NCBI GenBank assembly: GCA_963793825.1 | Contig: CAWCBE010000012.1 | Location: 620,001 to 684,000 of the forward strand | Length of the DNA: 64,000 bases | Source of the DNA: RYN-230 sp963793825 | GTDB taxonomy: Bacteria; Actinomycetota; Actinomycetes; Streptosporangiales; Streptosporangiaceae | Reading direction: 5' to 3' | Shown: positions 17,444 through 25,796 of the stretch, piece by piece | Position numbering within the stretch: the first letter of the stretch is position 1 | How the letters are laid out: every line of letters begins with the position of its first letter | Program-made: the position numbers and the translations under genes | The notes under the pieces: model-generated | Database searches by the model: none | Told to the model about the DNA's origin: nothing | The model's input: only the letters and a program-made list of their open reading frames with translations

Positions 17444-18322
17444 TCAAGTTGAGCGATGTCGCAGGTCACCATGGTACCGCGTGGAGCGGGGGCGCGGCTG
17501 GCAATGGGGGCAGCTGTAGGCGGACCTATTCATGAACGAGTCGCGAACGATTGGGGTCCCGCATCGGGGGCACGGTTCTCCGGCCCGTCCGTATACGCAC
17601 AGTGACCGGCTGAAGTAGCCGCTCTCCCCGTTCACGTTCACGTACAGGCTGTCGAAGGAGGTCCCGCCGGACTGCAGCGCCGCCAGCAGCACCTCGCGGA
17701 CCGCGTCCAGGACCCGGGCCGCCTCGGCCCGGGTCAGCGTGTCGGTGGCCCGGGCCCAGTGCAGCCGGGCCCGCCACAAGGCCTCGTCCGCATAGATGTT
17801 GCCGATGCCGCTTACGAGCGACTGGTCGAGCAGGGCCCGCTTCAGCCCGGTCCGGCGCTGGCGCAGCCGGGTGATGAAGGCGGCCTCGTCGAAGGCGTCC
17901 TCCAGGGGGTCCGGGGCGATGTGCGCGATCAGTGGCGGCAGCACCGCCCCGCCAGGTGACCAGACCAGGTGCCCGAACGTGCGCTGGTCGCTGAAGCGGA
18001 GGTCGGGGCCGCCGTCAGTGAACGTGAAGCGGGCCCGGACGTGCGGCGAGAGCGGCCGCCCCGGGTCGCCCACCAGCAGCTGGCCGCTCATCCCGAGATG
18101 GGCCAGCAGCGCATCCTCGCCCACCGGCAGCCACAGGTACTTGCCCCGGCGGCGGGCGCCGCTCACGGTACCGCCCCGTGCCACGGCGGCGAAGTCGGCT
18201 GGCCCGGGCAGGTGGCGTCGGACCGCGCGAGGGTGCAGCACCTCGGCCGTGTCGATCGTGCGCCCTGCGACGTGCGCTTCCAGGCCCCTGCGGACGGTTT
18301 CGACCTCGGGGAGTTCTGGCAC
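17444..18322 (-). CDS. mutM: Formamidopyrimidine-DNA glycosylase
   Basis: Fpg/MutM excises 8-oxoguanine and other oxidised purines and nicks the abasic site. The N-terminus MPELPEVETVRRGLEAHV supplies catalytic Pro2 (as the N-terminal residue after Met removal) and Glu3. RRRGKYLWL holds the conserved Lys. The helix-two-turn-helix region has LDQSLVSGIGNIYADEALW, and the zinc finger is CPRCGTPIV followed by CPHC. At 292 residues it is normal for the family. Its start is 3 nt from the rnc stop, so the two genes are almost certainly co-translated. Confidence 0.96.
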   Translation of the reverse strand: MPELPEVETVRRGLEAHVAGRTIDTAEVLHPRAVRRHLPGPADFAAVARGGTVSGARRRGKYLWLPVGEDALLAHLGMSGQLLVGDPGRPLSPHVRARFTFTDGGPDLRFSDQRTFGHLVWSPGGAVLPPLIAHIAPDPLEDAFDEAAFITRLRQRRTGLKRALLDQSLVSGIGNIYADEALWRARLHWARATDTLTRAEAARVLDAVREVLLAALQSGGTSFDSLYVNVNGESGYFSRSLCVYGRAGEPCPRCGTPIVRDSFMNRSAYSCPHCQPRPRSTRYHGDLRHRST

Positions 18323-18325
18323 CGG

Positions 18326-19264
18326 TCAGTCCCCGGCCGGCTCATCCCCGGCCGCGGCCGCAGCCTCAGGCGCGGCAGGAGCCTCAGGCGGGGCGGCAGC
18401 TTCGGGAGCTTGGGAGGCGGCGGCAGCCTCGGGGACAGCAGCGGCCCCGGAGACAGCAGCGGCCCCGGCGGCCCCACCAGCGGCCCCGGCCCCACCAGCG
18501 GCCCCGGCCCCACCAGCGGCCCCGGCCGCGCCGGGGCCCCCCGCCGCCTCATGACCGTTGCTGATCGCCTTCCAGGCCGCCTCGGCGGCCTGCTGCTCCG
18601 CCTCTTTCTTGGAGCGACCGGCGCCGGTCCCGTAGTCGCGGCCACCGACCCGGACCGTGGCGCGGAAGAACTTCTGGTGGTCCGGGCCGCTCTCCTCGAC
18701 GTGGTACTCAGGCACGCCCAGGAATCCGGACGCGGTGAGCTCCTGCAGCGAGGTCTTCCAGTCCAGTCCGGCGCCGAGACCAGCAGAACGGCTGATTACC
18801 GGGTCGAACAGCCGGTGCACCAGGGTGTCGGCGGCGTCCAGCCCGCACTCGACGTACACGGCGCCGATCACCGCCTCCAGGGTGTCGGCCAGGATGGACG
18901 ACTTGTCCCGGCCCCCGGTGCCCTCCTCGCCGCGGCCCAGCCGGACGTAGGAACCCAGGTGCAGGGTGCGGGCCACCTCGGCGAGCGCGCGCATCTGGAC
19001 CACGGCGGCCCGGAGCTTGGCGAGATGGCCTTCCGGCAGGTCCGGGTAGCGCCGGAACAAGGTGTCGGTGACGATCAGGCCGAGCACCGCGTCCCCGAGG
19101 AACTCGAGCCGCTCGTTGGTGGGCAGCCCGCCGTTCTCGTACGCGTAGGAGCGATGCGTGAGGGCACGGCCCAGCAATTCCGGGCCCAGCCCGGCGTCGA
19201 GCGCGCGCAGCAGTTCGGACATGTCCGGTTGGCCTGCTGCGCTGCCGTTTGACCCGCCTTTCAC
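18326..19264 (-). CDS. rnc: Ribonuclease III with Ala/Gly-rich tail
   Basis: Double-strand-specific RNase for rRNA and mRNA processing. The catalytic signature is NERLEFLGDAVLGLIV (residues about 50-65), followed by DTLEAVIGAVYVECG with the second acidic pair. The dsRNA-binding domain spans about 160-230 and ends GAGRSKKEAEQQAAEAAWKA. The family averages 220-250 residues. This protein has 312 because of a tail of about 75 residues made of G-A-A-G-G-A repeats and then Ala/Pro/Glu. Upstream are rpmF and DUF177 and downstream is mutM, the standard actinobacterial order. Confidence 0.95.
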   Translation of the reverse strand: MKGGSNGSAAGQPDMSELLRALDAGLGPELLGRALTHRSYAYENGGLPTNERLEFLGDAVLGLIVTDTLFRRYPDLPEGHLAKLRAAVVQMRALAEVARTLHLGSYVRLGRGEEGTGGRDKSSILADTLEAVIGAVYVECGLDAADTLVHRLFDPVISRSAGLGAGLDWKTSLQELTASGFLGVPEYHVEESGPDHQKFFRATVRVGGRDYGTGAGRSKKEAEQQAAEAAWKAISNGHEAAGGPGAAGAAGGAGAAGGAGAAGGAAGAAAVSGAAAVPEAAAASQAPEAAAPPEAPAAPEAAAAAGDEPAGD

Positions 19265-19282
19265 GCGTGCCCCTTCAGCGCA

Positions 19283-19459
19283 TCAGGTGGGACTTATCAC
19301 CTGACGGCGGTTGTATGTCCCGCATGTCGGGCACGCGGTGTGCGGCAGCTTGGGGTCGCGGCACTGCGGGCAGCGCACCAGTCCAGGGGCGGATGCCTTC
19401 CACTGCGACCGGCGCGCCCTGGTGTTGCTGCGCGACATCCGCCGCTTGGGAACAGCCAC
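19283..19459 (-). CDS. rpmF: 50S ribosomal protein L32
   Basis: A 58-residue protein starting MAVPKRRMSRSNTRARRSQ and ending CGTYNRRQVISPT, the typical L32 sequence. The zinc-binding pairs are CPQC and CPTC. GTG at 19459 has a strong AAGGAGAG 6 nt upstream. It is located between the DUF177 gene (19 nt upstream) and rnc (18 nt downstream) and is surely part of the same operon. Confidence 0.95.
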   Translation of the reverse strand: MAVPKRRMSRSNTRARRSQWKASAPGLVRCPQCRDPKLPHTACPTCGTYNRRQVISPT

Positions 19460-19477
19460 GTTAGCTCTCCTTCATCG

Positions 19478-20170
19478 TCATGCGCTGTACTCGTCCGGTC
19501 CTGCTGCAGGCCCGTCGGGTCCCGCCGTCCCGGCCGCGGAGTGATCCGGCCGGCTGTTCCCGTCATGCTGCGCCCCGGCCCCGGGCGCGCCCGGGGCCGG
19601 GGCCGGCAGCGGGGCGGCCTGCTGTAGCGCCGCCCACCGCGGATCGATGGGGGGACCGTGCCCGTGGTCCGGGCCGGCCTCGGCCAGTGGCACCCCGCAC
19701 TCCACGCACAAGCCCGGGCAGTCCTCCCGGCAAAGCGGAGCTAGCGGCAGCGCCAGCACCAGCGCGTCGTGCAGGGCCGGCTCGAGGTCGAGCAAGTCCC
19801 CCTGCAGAGCATACCCGTCCCCCGGGTCCGCGCCGTCGGCCTCGGAGTCGGGATAGGCAAACAACTCCTGCAGTTTCACGTCCGCGAACTCCGACACCGG
19901 CTCCAGGCACCGGGCGCACTCGCCGGTCACGGGGGCCCGGGCCGTCGCGGTGACCAGCACGCCTTCCGACACCGACTCCAGCGTCACCTGCAACGCCACC
20001 TCAGCGCCCTCGGGCACGCCAGCCAGCCCGGCGTGCACCTCGGGCGGCGCCGGGACGGTACGCGTCAGCGACTGCGCCGATCCTGGGCTACGGCCAAGGT
20101 CGAGCGTGCTGAACACCAGCGGCTTACGCGGATCGAGGCGCGCCGGGGAATGCTTACGTGACTGTGGCAT
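19478..20170 (-). CDS. DUF177 / YceD family protein
   Basis: YceD-type proteins are encoded next to rpmF in most bacteria and affect 23S rRNA or L32 metabolism (family knowledge). Recognisable parts are LVFSTLDLGRSPGSAQS near the start, VTGECARCLEPV (the first Cys pair) and LCREDCPGLCVECGVPL (a second Cys cluster). DPRWAALQQ, typical of the actinobacterial form, follows. About 45 residues of Pro/Ala/Gly tail extend it beyond the usual 170-190. ATG at 20170 gives the expected MPQSRKHSPARLDPRKPLVF. Confidence 0.9.
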   Translation of the reverse strand: MPQSRKHSPARLDPRKPLVFSTLDLGRSPGSAQSLTRTVPAPPEVHAGLAGVPEGAEVALQVTLESVSEGVLVTATARAPVTGECARCLEPVSEFADVKLQELFAYPDSEADGADPGDGYALQGDLLDLEPALHDALVLALPLAPLCREDCPGLCVECGVPLAEAGPDHGHGPPIDPRWAALQQAAPLPAPAPGAPGAGAQHDGNSRPDHSAAGTAGPDGPAAGPDEYSA

Positions 20171-20260
20171 GGCTGACTACGCTAGTGAGCTCGGCTGGAC
20201 GCATCAGCCTACCCGGCGGCCGGGCTTTTCCCCAACTCAGCGCGACCGGCGCCGGGCGGG

Positions 20261-20740
20261 TCACCCGGACTCGAGCCGCGCCTGCAGCCGTTCCAGCACC
20301 AGGGCCGGCACCAGTGAGGTGACGTCCCCGCCGTACCTGGCGATCTCCTTGACCAGGCTGGAGCGCAGGAAGCTGTACGCCGGGTTGGCCGTCATGAACA
20401 GCGTCTCCACCTCGGCCAGACGGTAGTTCATCTGAGCCATCTCCATCTCGAACTCGAAGTCGCTGACCGCCCGGAGCCCCTTCACGATGGCGGAGACCCC
20501 GTGGGCCTTGCAGTAGTTGACCAGGAGCCCCCGGAACGTGCCCACCTCGACATTCTTGATGTCCGCCGTCACCTCGCGGAGTATCTCGACCCGCTCCTCG
20601 ACCGTGAACAGCCCCTGCTTGGCCAGGTTGGCCCCCACCACCACGATCACCTCGTCGTGCAGCCGGGCCGCGCGCCCGATGATGTCGAGATGGCCGTTGG
20701 TCACTGGGTCGAACGAGCCCGGACAGGCAACACGGCGCAC
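20261..20740 (-). CDS. coaD: Phosphopantetheine adenylyltransferase
   Basis: Fourth step of coenzyme A synthesis: 4'-phosphopantetheine plus ATP gives dephospho-CoA. The 159-residue protein begins MRRVACPGSFDPVTNGHLDI, with the nucleotidyltransferase NGH motif. It continues with GLRAVSDFEFEMEMAQMN and FLRSSLVKEIARYGGDV. Length is exactly that of the family. rsmD lies 46 nt upstream and the DUF177 gene downstream, the common actinobacterial arrangement. Confidence 0.96.
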   Translation of the reverse strand: MRRVACPGSFDPVTNGHLDIIGRAARLHDEVIVVVGANLAKQGLFTVEERVEILREVTADIKNVEVGTFRGLLVNYCKAHGVSAIVKGLRAVSDFEFEMEMAQMNYRLAEVETLFMTANPAYSFLRSSLVKEIARYGGDVTSLVPALVLERLQARLESG

Positions 20741-20786
20741 GTCTCACGCCCTTTCCCGTCGGCATCGACGCTGCCCAGCACGCCGG

Positions 20787-21368
20787 TCAGGCCGACTGGG
20801 CACCTGCGGCGAGACCGTACCAGAAGGTGGTATCGCCGTAACGGCGGGACCGGTCCGGCGCGTACCCCGGCGGCCACCCGACCGGGCCGGACCTCGTCGC
20901 CCGCTCGACGGCGACCACCGCTCCCGGGGCCAGCCAGCCGCCGGCCAGCAGCGCGGCCAGCACCCCGGCCACCTCCGGGTCTGACGTGGCATACGGCGGG
21001 TCGGCCACCACCAGGCCGAACCCGGCCCGCCCGCCGGGACCGCGGGACAGCACGCGGTCCACCCGGTCGGTGGCCAGCTCGGCCCCGGGCAGCCCGACGG
21101 CCTCGATATTGGCCTGGATCACCCGGGCCGCGCGTGGATCCGCCTCCACGAACAGCACCCGCCGCGCGCCGCGGGACAGCGCCTCCAGCCCGACCGCTCC
21201 GGACCCGGCGTACAGGTCCAGCATGGCCGCGCCTTCCACCGAGCCGCCCAACGACCCGAGCGTGCCAAACAGTCCTTCCCTGGCCCGGTCACTCGTGGGG
21301 CGGGTGGACCGGCCGGCCGGGACGGCGAGCCGGCGGCCCCGCGCGGCCCCGGCGATGACCCGGGTCAT
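20787..21368 (-). CDS. rsmD: 16S rRNA (guanine966-N2)-methyltransferase
   Basis: AdoMet-dependent methyltransferase acting on G966 of 16S rRNA. ATG at 21368 gives 193 residues: MTRVIAGAARGRRLAVP, then the SAM-binding LDLYAGSGAVGLEALSRGA and the catalytic DPPY motif (VVADPPYA). The frame is open upstream but overlaps recG in another phase, so the internal ATG is chosen. It lies 64 nt downstream of recG and is followed by coaD, with which RsmD is typically coupled. Confidence 0.94.
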   Translation of the reverse strand: MTRVIAGAARGRRLAVPAGRSTRPTSDRAREGLFGTLGSLGGSVEGAAMLDLYAGSGAVGLEALSRGARRVLFVEADPRAARVIQANIEAVGLPGAELATDRVDRVLSRGPGGRAGFGLVVADPPYATSDPEVAGVLAALLAGGWLAPGAVVAVERATRSGPVGWPPGYAPDRSRRYGDTTFWYGLAAGAQSA

Positions 21369-21432
21369 GCCGCGGCGCCGGGCCCGCTGCCGGTGCCGCA
21401 GGCCCGCCGGACCGGGACCTGGCGGGCGGGTC

Positions 21433-23766
21433 TCACGCCTTCTCCAGGAATTCCGCCTGCTCGGCGTCGAGCAGCGCGTCGATGGCCCGGGCCAGCGCGG
21501 GGTGCCCGGCCAGCTCCGGGTCGGCCTCCACCAGGGCCGAGGCCGCCTCCCGGGCCTGCCCGATGAGGTCCTCGTCGTCCAGCAGGGTGAGCATCTTGAG
21601 GCTGGATTTCCGGCCCGCCTGGACCGTTCCCAGCACGTTGCCCTCGCGGCGCTGCTCCAGGTCGAGCCGGGACAGCTGGAAGCCGTCCAGGGTGGCAGCC
21701 ACGGCGTCCAGCCGCTCCCGGGCCGGGCTGCCCGCGGGGGCGTCCGTGACCAGCAGGCACAGCCCTGGCTTGCCGCCCCGGCCGACCCGGCCACGCAGCT
21801 GGTGCAGCTGGGACACCCCGAACCGCTCGGCGTCCAGGATGACCATGAGGGTGGCGTTCGGCACGTCCACCCCGACCTCGACCACGGTGGTGGCGACCAG
21901 GACATCCACGCTGCCGTCGGCGAAACCGCGCATGACCGCGTCCTTCTCGTCGGCGGGCATCCGGCCGTGCAGGATCCGCAGCCGCAGCCCGGCCAGCGGG
22001 CCCTCGCTCAGCTCGGCCGCCATGTCCACGACCGCCCGTGGCGGCCGGGTGGCGCCGTCGTCGCCCCCGTCATAGTCATCCCCTGCCCCGTCGGAGTCGC
22101 TGTGCTGGCCCGGGGGGACGACCCCCCGAACCCCCCGCGCGTCGCTGGCTCGGCGGGACACGCCTTCGGCGAGCCCCGCCGAGCCAGCGACTTGTCCGGT
22201 TGGTTCGTTCGGGTTGTCGTCACCGCCGATACGGGGGCAGACCACGTACGCCTGGCTGCCGGCGGACACCTCCTCGCTCAGCCGCTCCCAGGTGCGGGCC
22301 AGGAACCGGGGCTTCTCCGCGGCCGGGACCACGTGCGTGGTGATCGGGGTGCGGCCGGCCGGCAGCTCGCGGAGCGTGCCCACGTCCAGGTCGCCGTAGA
22401 CGGTCATGGCCACCGTGCGCGGGATCGGGGTAGCCGTCATGACCAGCACGTGCGGCCGGCTGCCCTGGGCCTTCTCGCGCAGCGCGTCGCGCTGCTCCAC
22501 CCCGAACCGGTGCTGCTCGTCGATCACGACCAGGCCCAGGTCCTTGAACACCACCTGGTCGTCCAGCCGCACCCGGTGGTAAAGCAGGGTGTGCGTGCCG
22601 ATCACGATGCCGGCCGCGCCGGAGGCGGTGTCGTCCAGCGCGGGCCGCCGGGCCCGGGCGCCCTGTGAGCCGGTGAGCAGCGCCACCCGGGTGGCCTGCC
22701 CTGGATTGTCAAGTACCGCGCCGTCCAGCTCGCCGCCCCGGCCGAGCGGGCCGAGCAGCGCGGTGATCGACCGGTAGTGCTGCTGGGCCAGCACCTCGGT
22801 GGGGGCGAGCAGGACGGCCTGGCCGCCGTCGTCCACCACCTGGAGCATGGCCCGGAGCGCGACCACCGTCTTGCCCGAGCCGACCTCGCCCTGCAGCAGC
22901 CGGTGCATCGGGTGCTCCCGGCACAGCGCGGTGGCGATGTCGGCGCCGGCCACCCGCTGGCCCTCGGTGAGCGCGAACGGCAGCCGCTGGTCGAACGCGT
23001 CGAGCAGGCCGCCGCGGCGCGGGATGCGGGGGGTGGCGGGCAGCGCGTCGGCGGCGCGGCGGCGCTGGGCCAGCACCGTCTGCAGCACGAACGCCTCGTC
23101 CCACTTGAGCCGGATCCTGGCCCGGTGGATGTCGGTGTACTCGATCGGGCGGTGGATGCCGAGCAGGGCGGCCGCCTGCTTTTGCAGCTTGTACCGGGCC
23201 CGGACGTCCGCGGGCAGCGGGTCCTCGTCCAGGTCCAGGGTGTCCAGCACGGTGCGGATGGCCATGGCGATCTTCCAGGACGGCAGCTTGCTGGTCGCCG
23301 GGTACACCGGGATGATCTCGGCGGCGTGCTCCTGCGCCAGCTCGGCACCGGGGTCGGACTCCCCGAGGAGCTCGCAGTCGGGGTGGATGAGCTGCCGCTT
23401 GGGCCCGTAGCTGGACACCTGGCCGGCGAACAGGCCATGCAGCCCCGGCTTCATCTCCTTCTCCCGCCACGGCTGCGCGAAGAAGGCCAGCGTCAGGGTG
23501 CCGTGCCCGTCGGTGACGGTGACCTCGGTGAGCTTGCCGCGCCGGTTGCGCATGGGACGGGAGGTGACCTTGGCGATCTGGGCCAGCACCGTGACGTGGT
23601 CCCCGTCCCGCAGCGAGGCCAGGTCGGTCAGCTCACCCCGCCGCTCGTACCGGCGCGGATAGTGCCGCAACAGGTCGCCGACGGTGCGCACGCCCAGGGC
23701 AGTGGCCAGCGCCTTGGCCGTGCGCGGATCAAACTCCCGGTCGAGCCGGTCGTCTAGCCTCGCCAT
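21433..23766 (-). CDS. recG: ATP-dependent DNA helicase RecG
   Basis: Branch-migration helicase rescuing stalled forks. The wedge domain lies near residues 50-150. Walker A is in LQGEVGSGKTVVALRAM, the DEQH box is VVIDEQHRFGVEQRDAL, and motif III is VMTATPIPRT. The C-terminal helicase motifs are LRLRILHGRMPADEKDAVM, VLVATTVVEVGVDVPNA and QLHQLRGRVGRG. At 777 residues it is longer than the usual 690-740. The excess is an insert of about 55 residues after VVCPRIGGDD, coded by a palindromic DNA element at about 22100-22200. Upstream, on the other strand, is rpmB. Confidence 0.96.
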   Translation of the reverse strand: MARLDDRLDREFDPRTAKALATALGVRTVGDLLRHYPRRYERRGELTDLASLRDGDHVTVLAQIAKVTSRPMRNRRGKLTEVTVTDGHGTLTLAFFAQPWREKEMKPGLHGLFAGQVSSYGPKRQLIHPDCELLGESDPGAELAQEHAAEIIPVYPATSKLPSWKIAMAIRTVLDTLDLDEDPLPADVRARYKLQKQAAALLGIHRPIEYTDIHRARIRLKWDEAFVLQTVLAQRRRAADALPATPRIPRRGGLLDAFDQRLPFALTEGQRVAGADIATALCREHPMHRLLQGEVGSGKTVVALRAMLQVVDDGGQAVLLAPTEVLAQQHYRSITALLGPLGRGGELDGAVLDNPGQATRVALLTGSQGARARRPALDDTASGAAGIVIGTHTLLYHRVRLDDQVVFKDLGLVVIDEQHRFGVEQRDALREKAQGSRPHVLVMTATPIPRTVAMTVYGDLDVGTLRELPAGRTPITTHVVPAAEKPRFLARTWERLSEEVSAGSQAYVVCPRIGGDDNPNEPTGQVAGSAGLAEGVSRRASDARGVRGVVPPGQHSDSDGAGDDYDGGDDGATRPPRAVVDMAAELSEGPLAGLRLRILHGRMPADEKDAVMRGFADGSVDVLVATTVVEVGVDVPNATLMVILDAERFGVSQLHQLRGRVGRGGKPGLCLLVTDAPAGSPARERLDAVAATLDGFQLSRLDLEQRREGNVLGTVQAGRKSSLKMLTLLDDEDLIGQAREAASALVEADPELAGHPALARAIDALLDAEQAEFLEKA
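22141..22191. repeat. Palindromic element inside recG
   Basis: Arms 22141-22157 and 22175-22191 are perfect 17-bp reverse complements (GTCGCTGGCTCGGCGGG and its complement). Within the loop CGCC-TTC-GGCG forms a second small stem. Immediately to the left, GGGGGG-ACGA-CCCCCC (22112-22127) is another hairpin. The composite lies in frame in the variable loop of recG and adds residues G-S-A-G-L-A-E-G-V-S-R-R-A-S-D. It looks like a REP-type or protein-embedded palindromic repeat. Confidence 0.75.
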
Positions 23767-23987
23767 GGACCCACAGGATAAGGCGGGGCTACGACGTCAT
23801 TGGCCCGGACGCGGCGGCGCCCTCCCGTGGTCCCTGGCGGCCGTTCCAGGGGACCCTGGCGGCTGATTCGCCTTACCGGCCGCTGGTCGGATATTGTGGC
23901 CACGCTGCCCGCGGGCGCGGCGGGCGTCTTTGCCCCGCGCCGGGCACATCGGCCAGTTTCATCCGCCTTCATGCAAGGGAGCATCCC
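23767..23987. promoter_or_regulatory. recG-rpmB divergent intergenic region
   Basis: 221 bp between the divergently transcribed recG and rpmB. It must hold promoters for both. No operator was recognised; AAGGGAG at about 23976 is the rpmB ribosome-binding site. Confidence 0.4.
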
Positions 23988-24173
23988 GTGTCTTCTGTCT
24001 GCGACGTCTGCGGCAAGGGGCCGGGATTCGGCAACAACGTGTCGTTCTCCCACCGCCGGACCCCTCGTCGCTTCAACCCGAACATCCAGGTGGTGCGGAC
24101 CACCGCGGGCGGGAACAGCAAGCGGATGCGGGTCTGCACTTCGTGCATCAAGGCCGGCAAGGTCACCCGCTAA
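23988..24173 (+). CDS. rpmB: 50S ribosomal protein L28
   Basis: A 61-residue L28 of the zinc-binding (C+) type: CDVCGKGPGFGNNVSFSHRR near the start and CTSCIKAGKVTR at the end, with a central RRFNPNIQVVRT. GTG at 23988 is preceded by AAGGGAG. Divergent from recG, as in other actinomycetes. A second, zinc-free L28 paralogue, if the genome has one, is not in this window. Confidence 0.95.
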   Translation: MSSVCDVCGKGPGFGNNVSFSHRRTPRRFNPNIQVVRTTAGGNSKRMRVCTSCIKAGKVTR

Positions 24174-24298
24174 GGCTTTCCTGGCCGGCTGGCAGGCGCC
24201 CCCAGGCCGGGTGCGGCCTGTCTGGGTGACCGCTTCTTGCGGCGGCTCGTGAGGCCGTCCGAGCGTCCATCCGGATGGACGCGCCCCAGGCTTGCTCA

Positions 24299-24416
24299 GT
24301 CCGGTCCCGCGCCGTCCGGTCCCGCGTCAGCCCGACCGGCCACGTCCGGTCCCGCGCCTTACCGGTCCGCGCCAGCCGGTCCCGCGCCAGCCCGGCCGGC
24401 CATGTCCGGTCCCGCG
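24299..24416. repeat. Irregular GTCCGGTCCCGCG repeats
   Basis: About seven degenerate copies of a 13-16 bp unit with core CCGGTCCCGCG fill the space between rpmB and the convergent gene ending at 24417. No gene is supported here. They could act as a run of weak terminator stems or be a slippage product. Confidence 0.55.
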
Positions 24417-25727
24417 CTACTGCGGCCCGGCCGCGCTGAACGCGCAGCGTTCGCCGTCGAAGGAGCAGCCGGACGGCGGCACCACCTGGCCGTCCACCGT
24501 GATGACGAACTGGGCGACGCCCCCCGACCCGGACGACTCGCCGCCACCCTGCTGGTTGCCGCCCTGCCCCCCGCCGCCTCGCCCGTCGCCGCCTCGCCCG
24601 TCGCCGCCTTGCTGGTCACCGCCCGGGTTGCCCTGAGCCGCACCCTGCGCCACGCCAGAGTCCGCGGAGCGCCATAGCCAGGAGGCGCCCTGCACGCCCG
24701 CGATCCGGGCCCCGGGATACGCCACCGCGAGGCTCCAGGCGCCGTCCTGCCCGGACAGCCCGCCGATCGTGATCTGGTCGGCGAAGCCGCCCGACCACTG
24801 TTCCGTGACCTGGTAGGTGATCCGCACCTGACCGTCGCCCCCGCCGCCCTGGCCCCCGGCACTGGGCGACTCGGCTCCTGGCGTATTGCTCCCGGCCCTC
24901 CCCGCGCCCTTCCGCGGCACCGCGATCGGCACCCCGGGGCGGGCCGAGGCCAGCGTGCCACCGTGGCTGGGCTGCACGTGGCAGGCACCGGCCTGGCACT
25001 GCCCGCCCGGCACGGGCGAGCTGAAGTGCAGCACCGTCTTGGTCATGTTGGCAGCCAGGCTGGCTGCGACCACGACGCCGAGTCCGGCCGCGAACGTCGG
25101 GGTGACCATCAGCCGGCGCATCGCGCTGCCCAACCTGCGGCGCCCGGGCCGGTCCCGCCGCACCGGCGGGCGGCCGCCCGGGGTCCCGGACTGGCCGCTG
25201 ATGCCCACCAGTGGCCCTGGGGCGTCCGCTGAGCCCTCGAATGGCCCCTCCCGGGCATTCCCGCCTACCGGAGGGCCGGCGGCGCCTGCTGGGCCGCTGA
25301 CGCCCGCCGATGGCCCGCGGGCGCCCGCAGCGGAGGCGGCGCCCTGGTGCCTCCTGGACGCGCTCGCCGAGCCGCTGGCGTCCATCGCGGAGCCGGCCGC
25401 GTTCCCCGGGCCGCTGACGCCCCGGTGCGGCCCGAAAGCGGCCGTGAACGGCACGGTGACGTCACCGGACGGGCTGGGGCTTCCCGGCTGGCTGGCCGCC
25501 GCCGGGCCGGGGCGGGCCAGGCGCAGCCACCGGGCCAGCGGGCCGAACCAGCGCAGCGCGGCCGTCATCCCGCCGTGCGCGGGGCGGCTCCGGCGCGCGG
25601 CGGCACGACCGGACCGGCCGGAGCGCGGCCCGCCCGGCTGGGCCGCCCCGGATCGGGACGCCTGAGCCTGGGCCGCGCCGGACGGCGCCCGGTGGCGGGG
25701 CGCTGCTCTTCTGCCCGGTGATCGCAT
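24417..25727 (-). CDS. Membrane-anchored protein with CBM2-like domain
   Basis: The N-terminal 200 residues are Arg/Pro/Ala/Gly-rich and cytoplasmic. A single hydrophobic segment (about 212-230, TFAAGLGVVVAASLAANM) precedes the outer part. The C-terminal region VRITYQVTEQWSGGFADQIT ... DGAWSLAVAYPGARIAG ... ASWLWRS resembles carbohydrate-binding module family 2, broken by a Gly/Gln/Asp-rich loop, and ends with a probable disulphide (CSFDGERC). No catalytic domain is visible, so it may bind cell-wall or plant polysaccharide (inference). Start is uncertain: ATG 25727 lacks a ribosome-binding site, and ATG 25568 (MTAALRWFGPLARWLRL) is an alternative. It lies 70 nt downstream of thiL. Confidence 0.65.
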   Translation of the reverse strand: MRSPGRRAAPRHRAPSGAAQAQASRSGAAQPGGPRSGRSGRAAARRSRPAHGGMTAALRWFGPLARWLRLARPGPAAASQPGSPSPSGDVTVPFTAAFGPHRGVSGPGNAAGSAMDASGSASASRRHQGAASAAGARGPSAGVSGPAGAAGPPVGGNAREGPFEGSADAPGPLVGISGQSGTPGGRPPVRRDRPGRRRLGSAMRRLMVTPTFAAGLGVVVAASLAANMTKTVLHFSSPVPGGQCQAGACHVQPSHGGTLASARPGVPIAVPRKGAGRAGSNTPGAESPSAGGQGGGGDGQVRITYQVTEQWSGGFADQITIGGLSGQDGAWSLAVAYPGARIAGVQGASWLWRSADSGVAQGAAQGNPGGDQQGGDGRGGDGRGGGGQGGNQQGGGESSGSGGVAQFVITVDGQVVPPSGCSFDGERCAFSAAGPQ

Positions 25728-25796
25728 TTGGGGGGTTTATACCTAAGGATTGAGCAGGCTAACTATAGTGACATTGCTGTAATTTACCGAACACAG

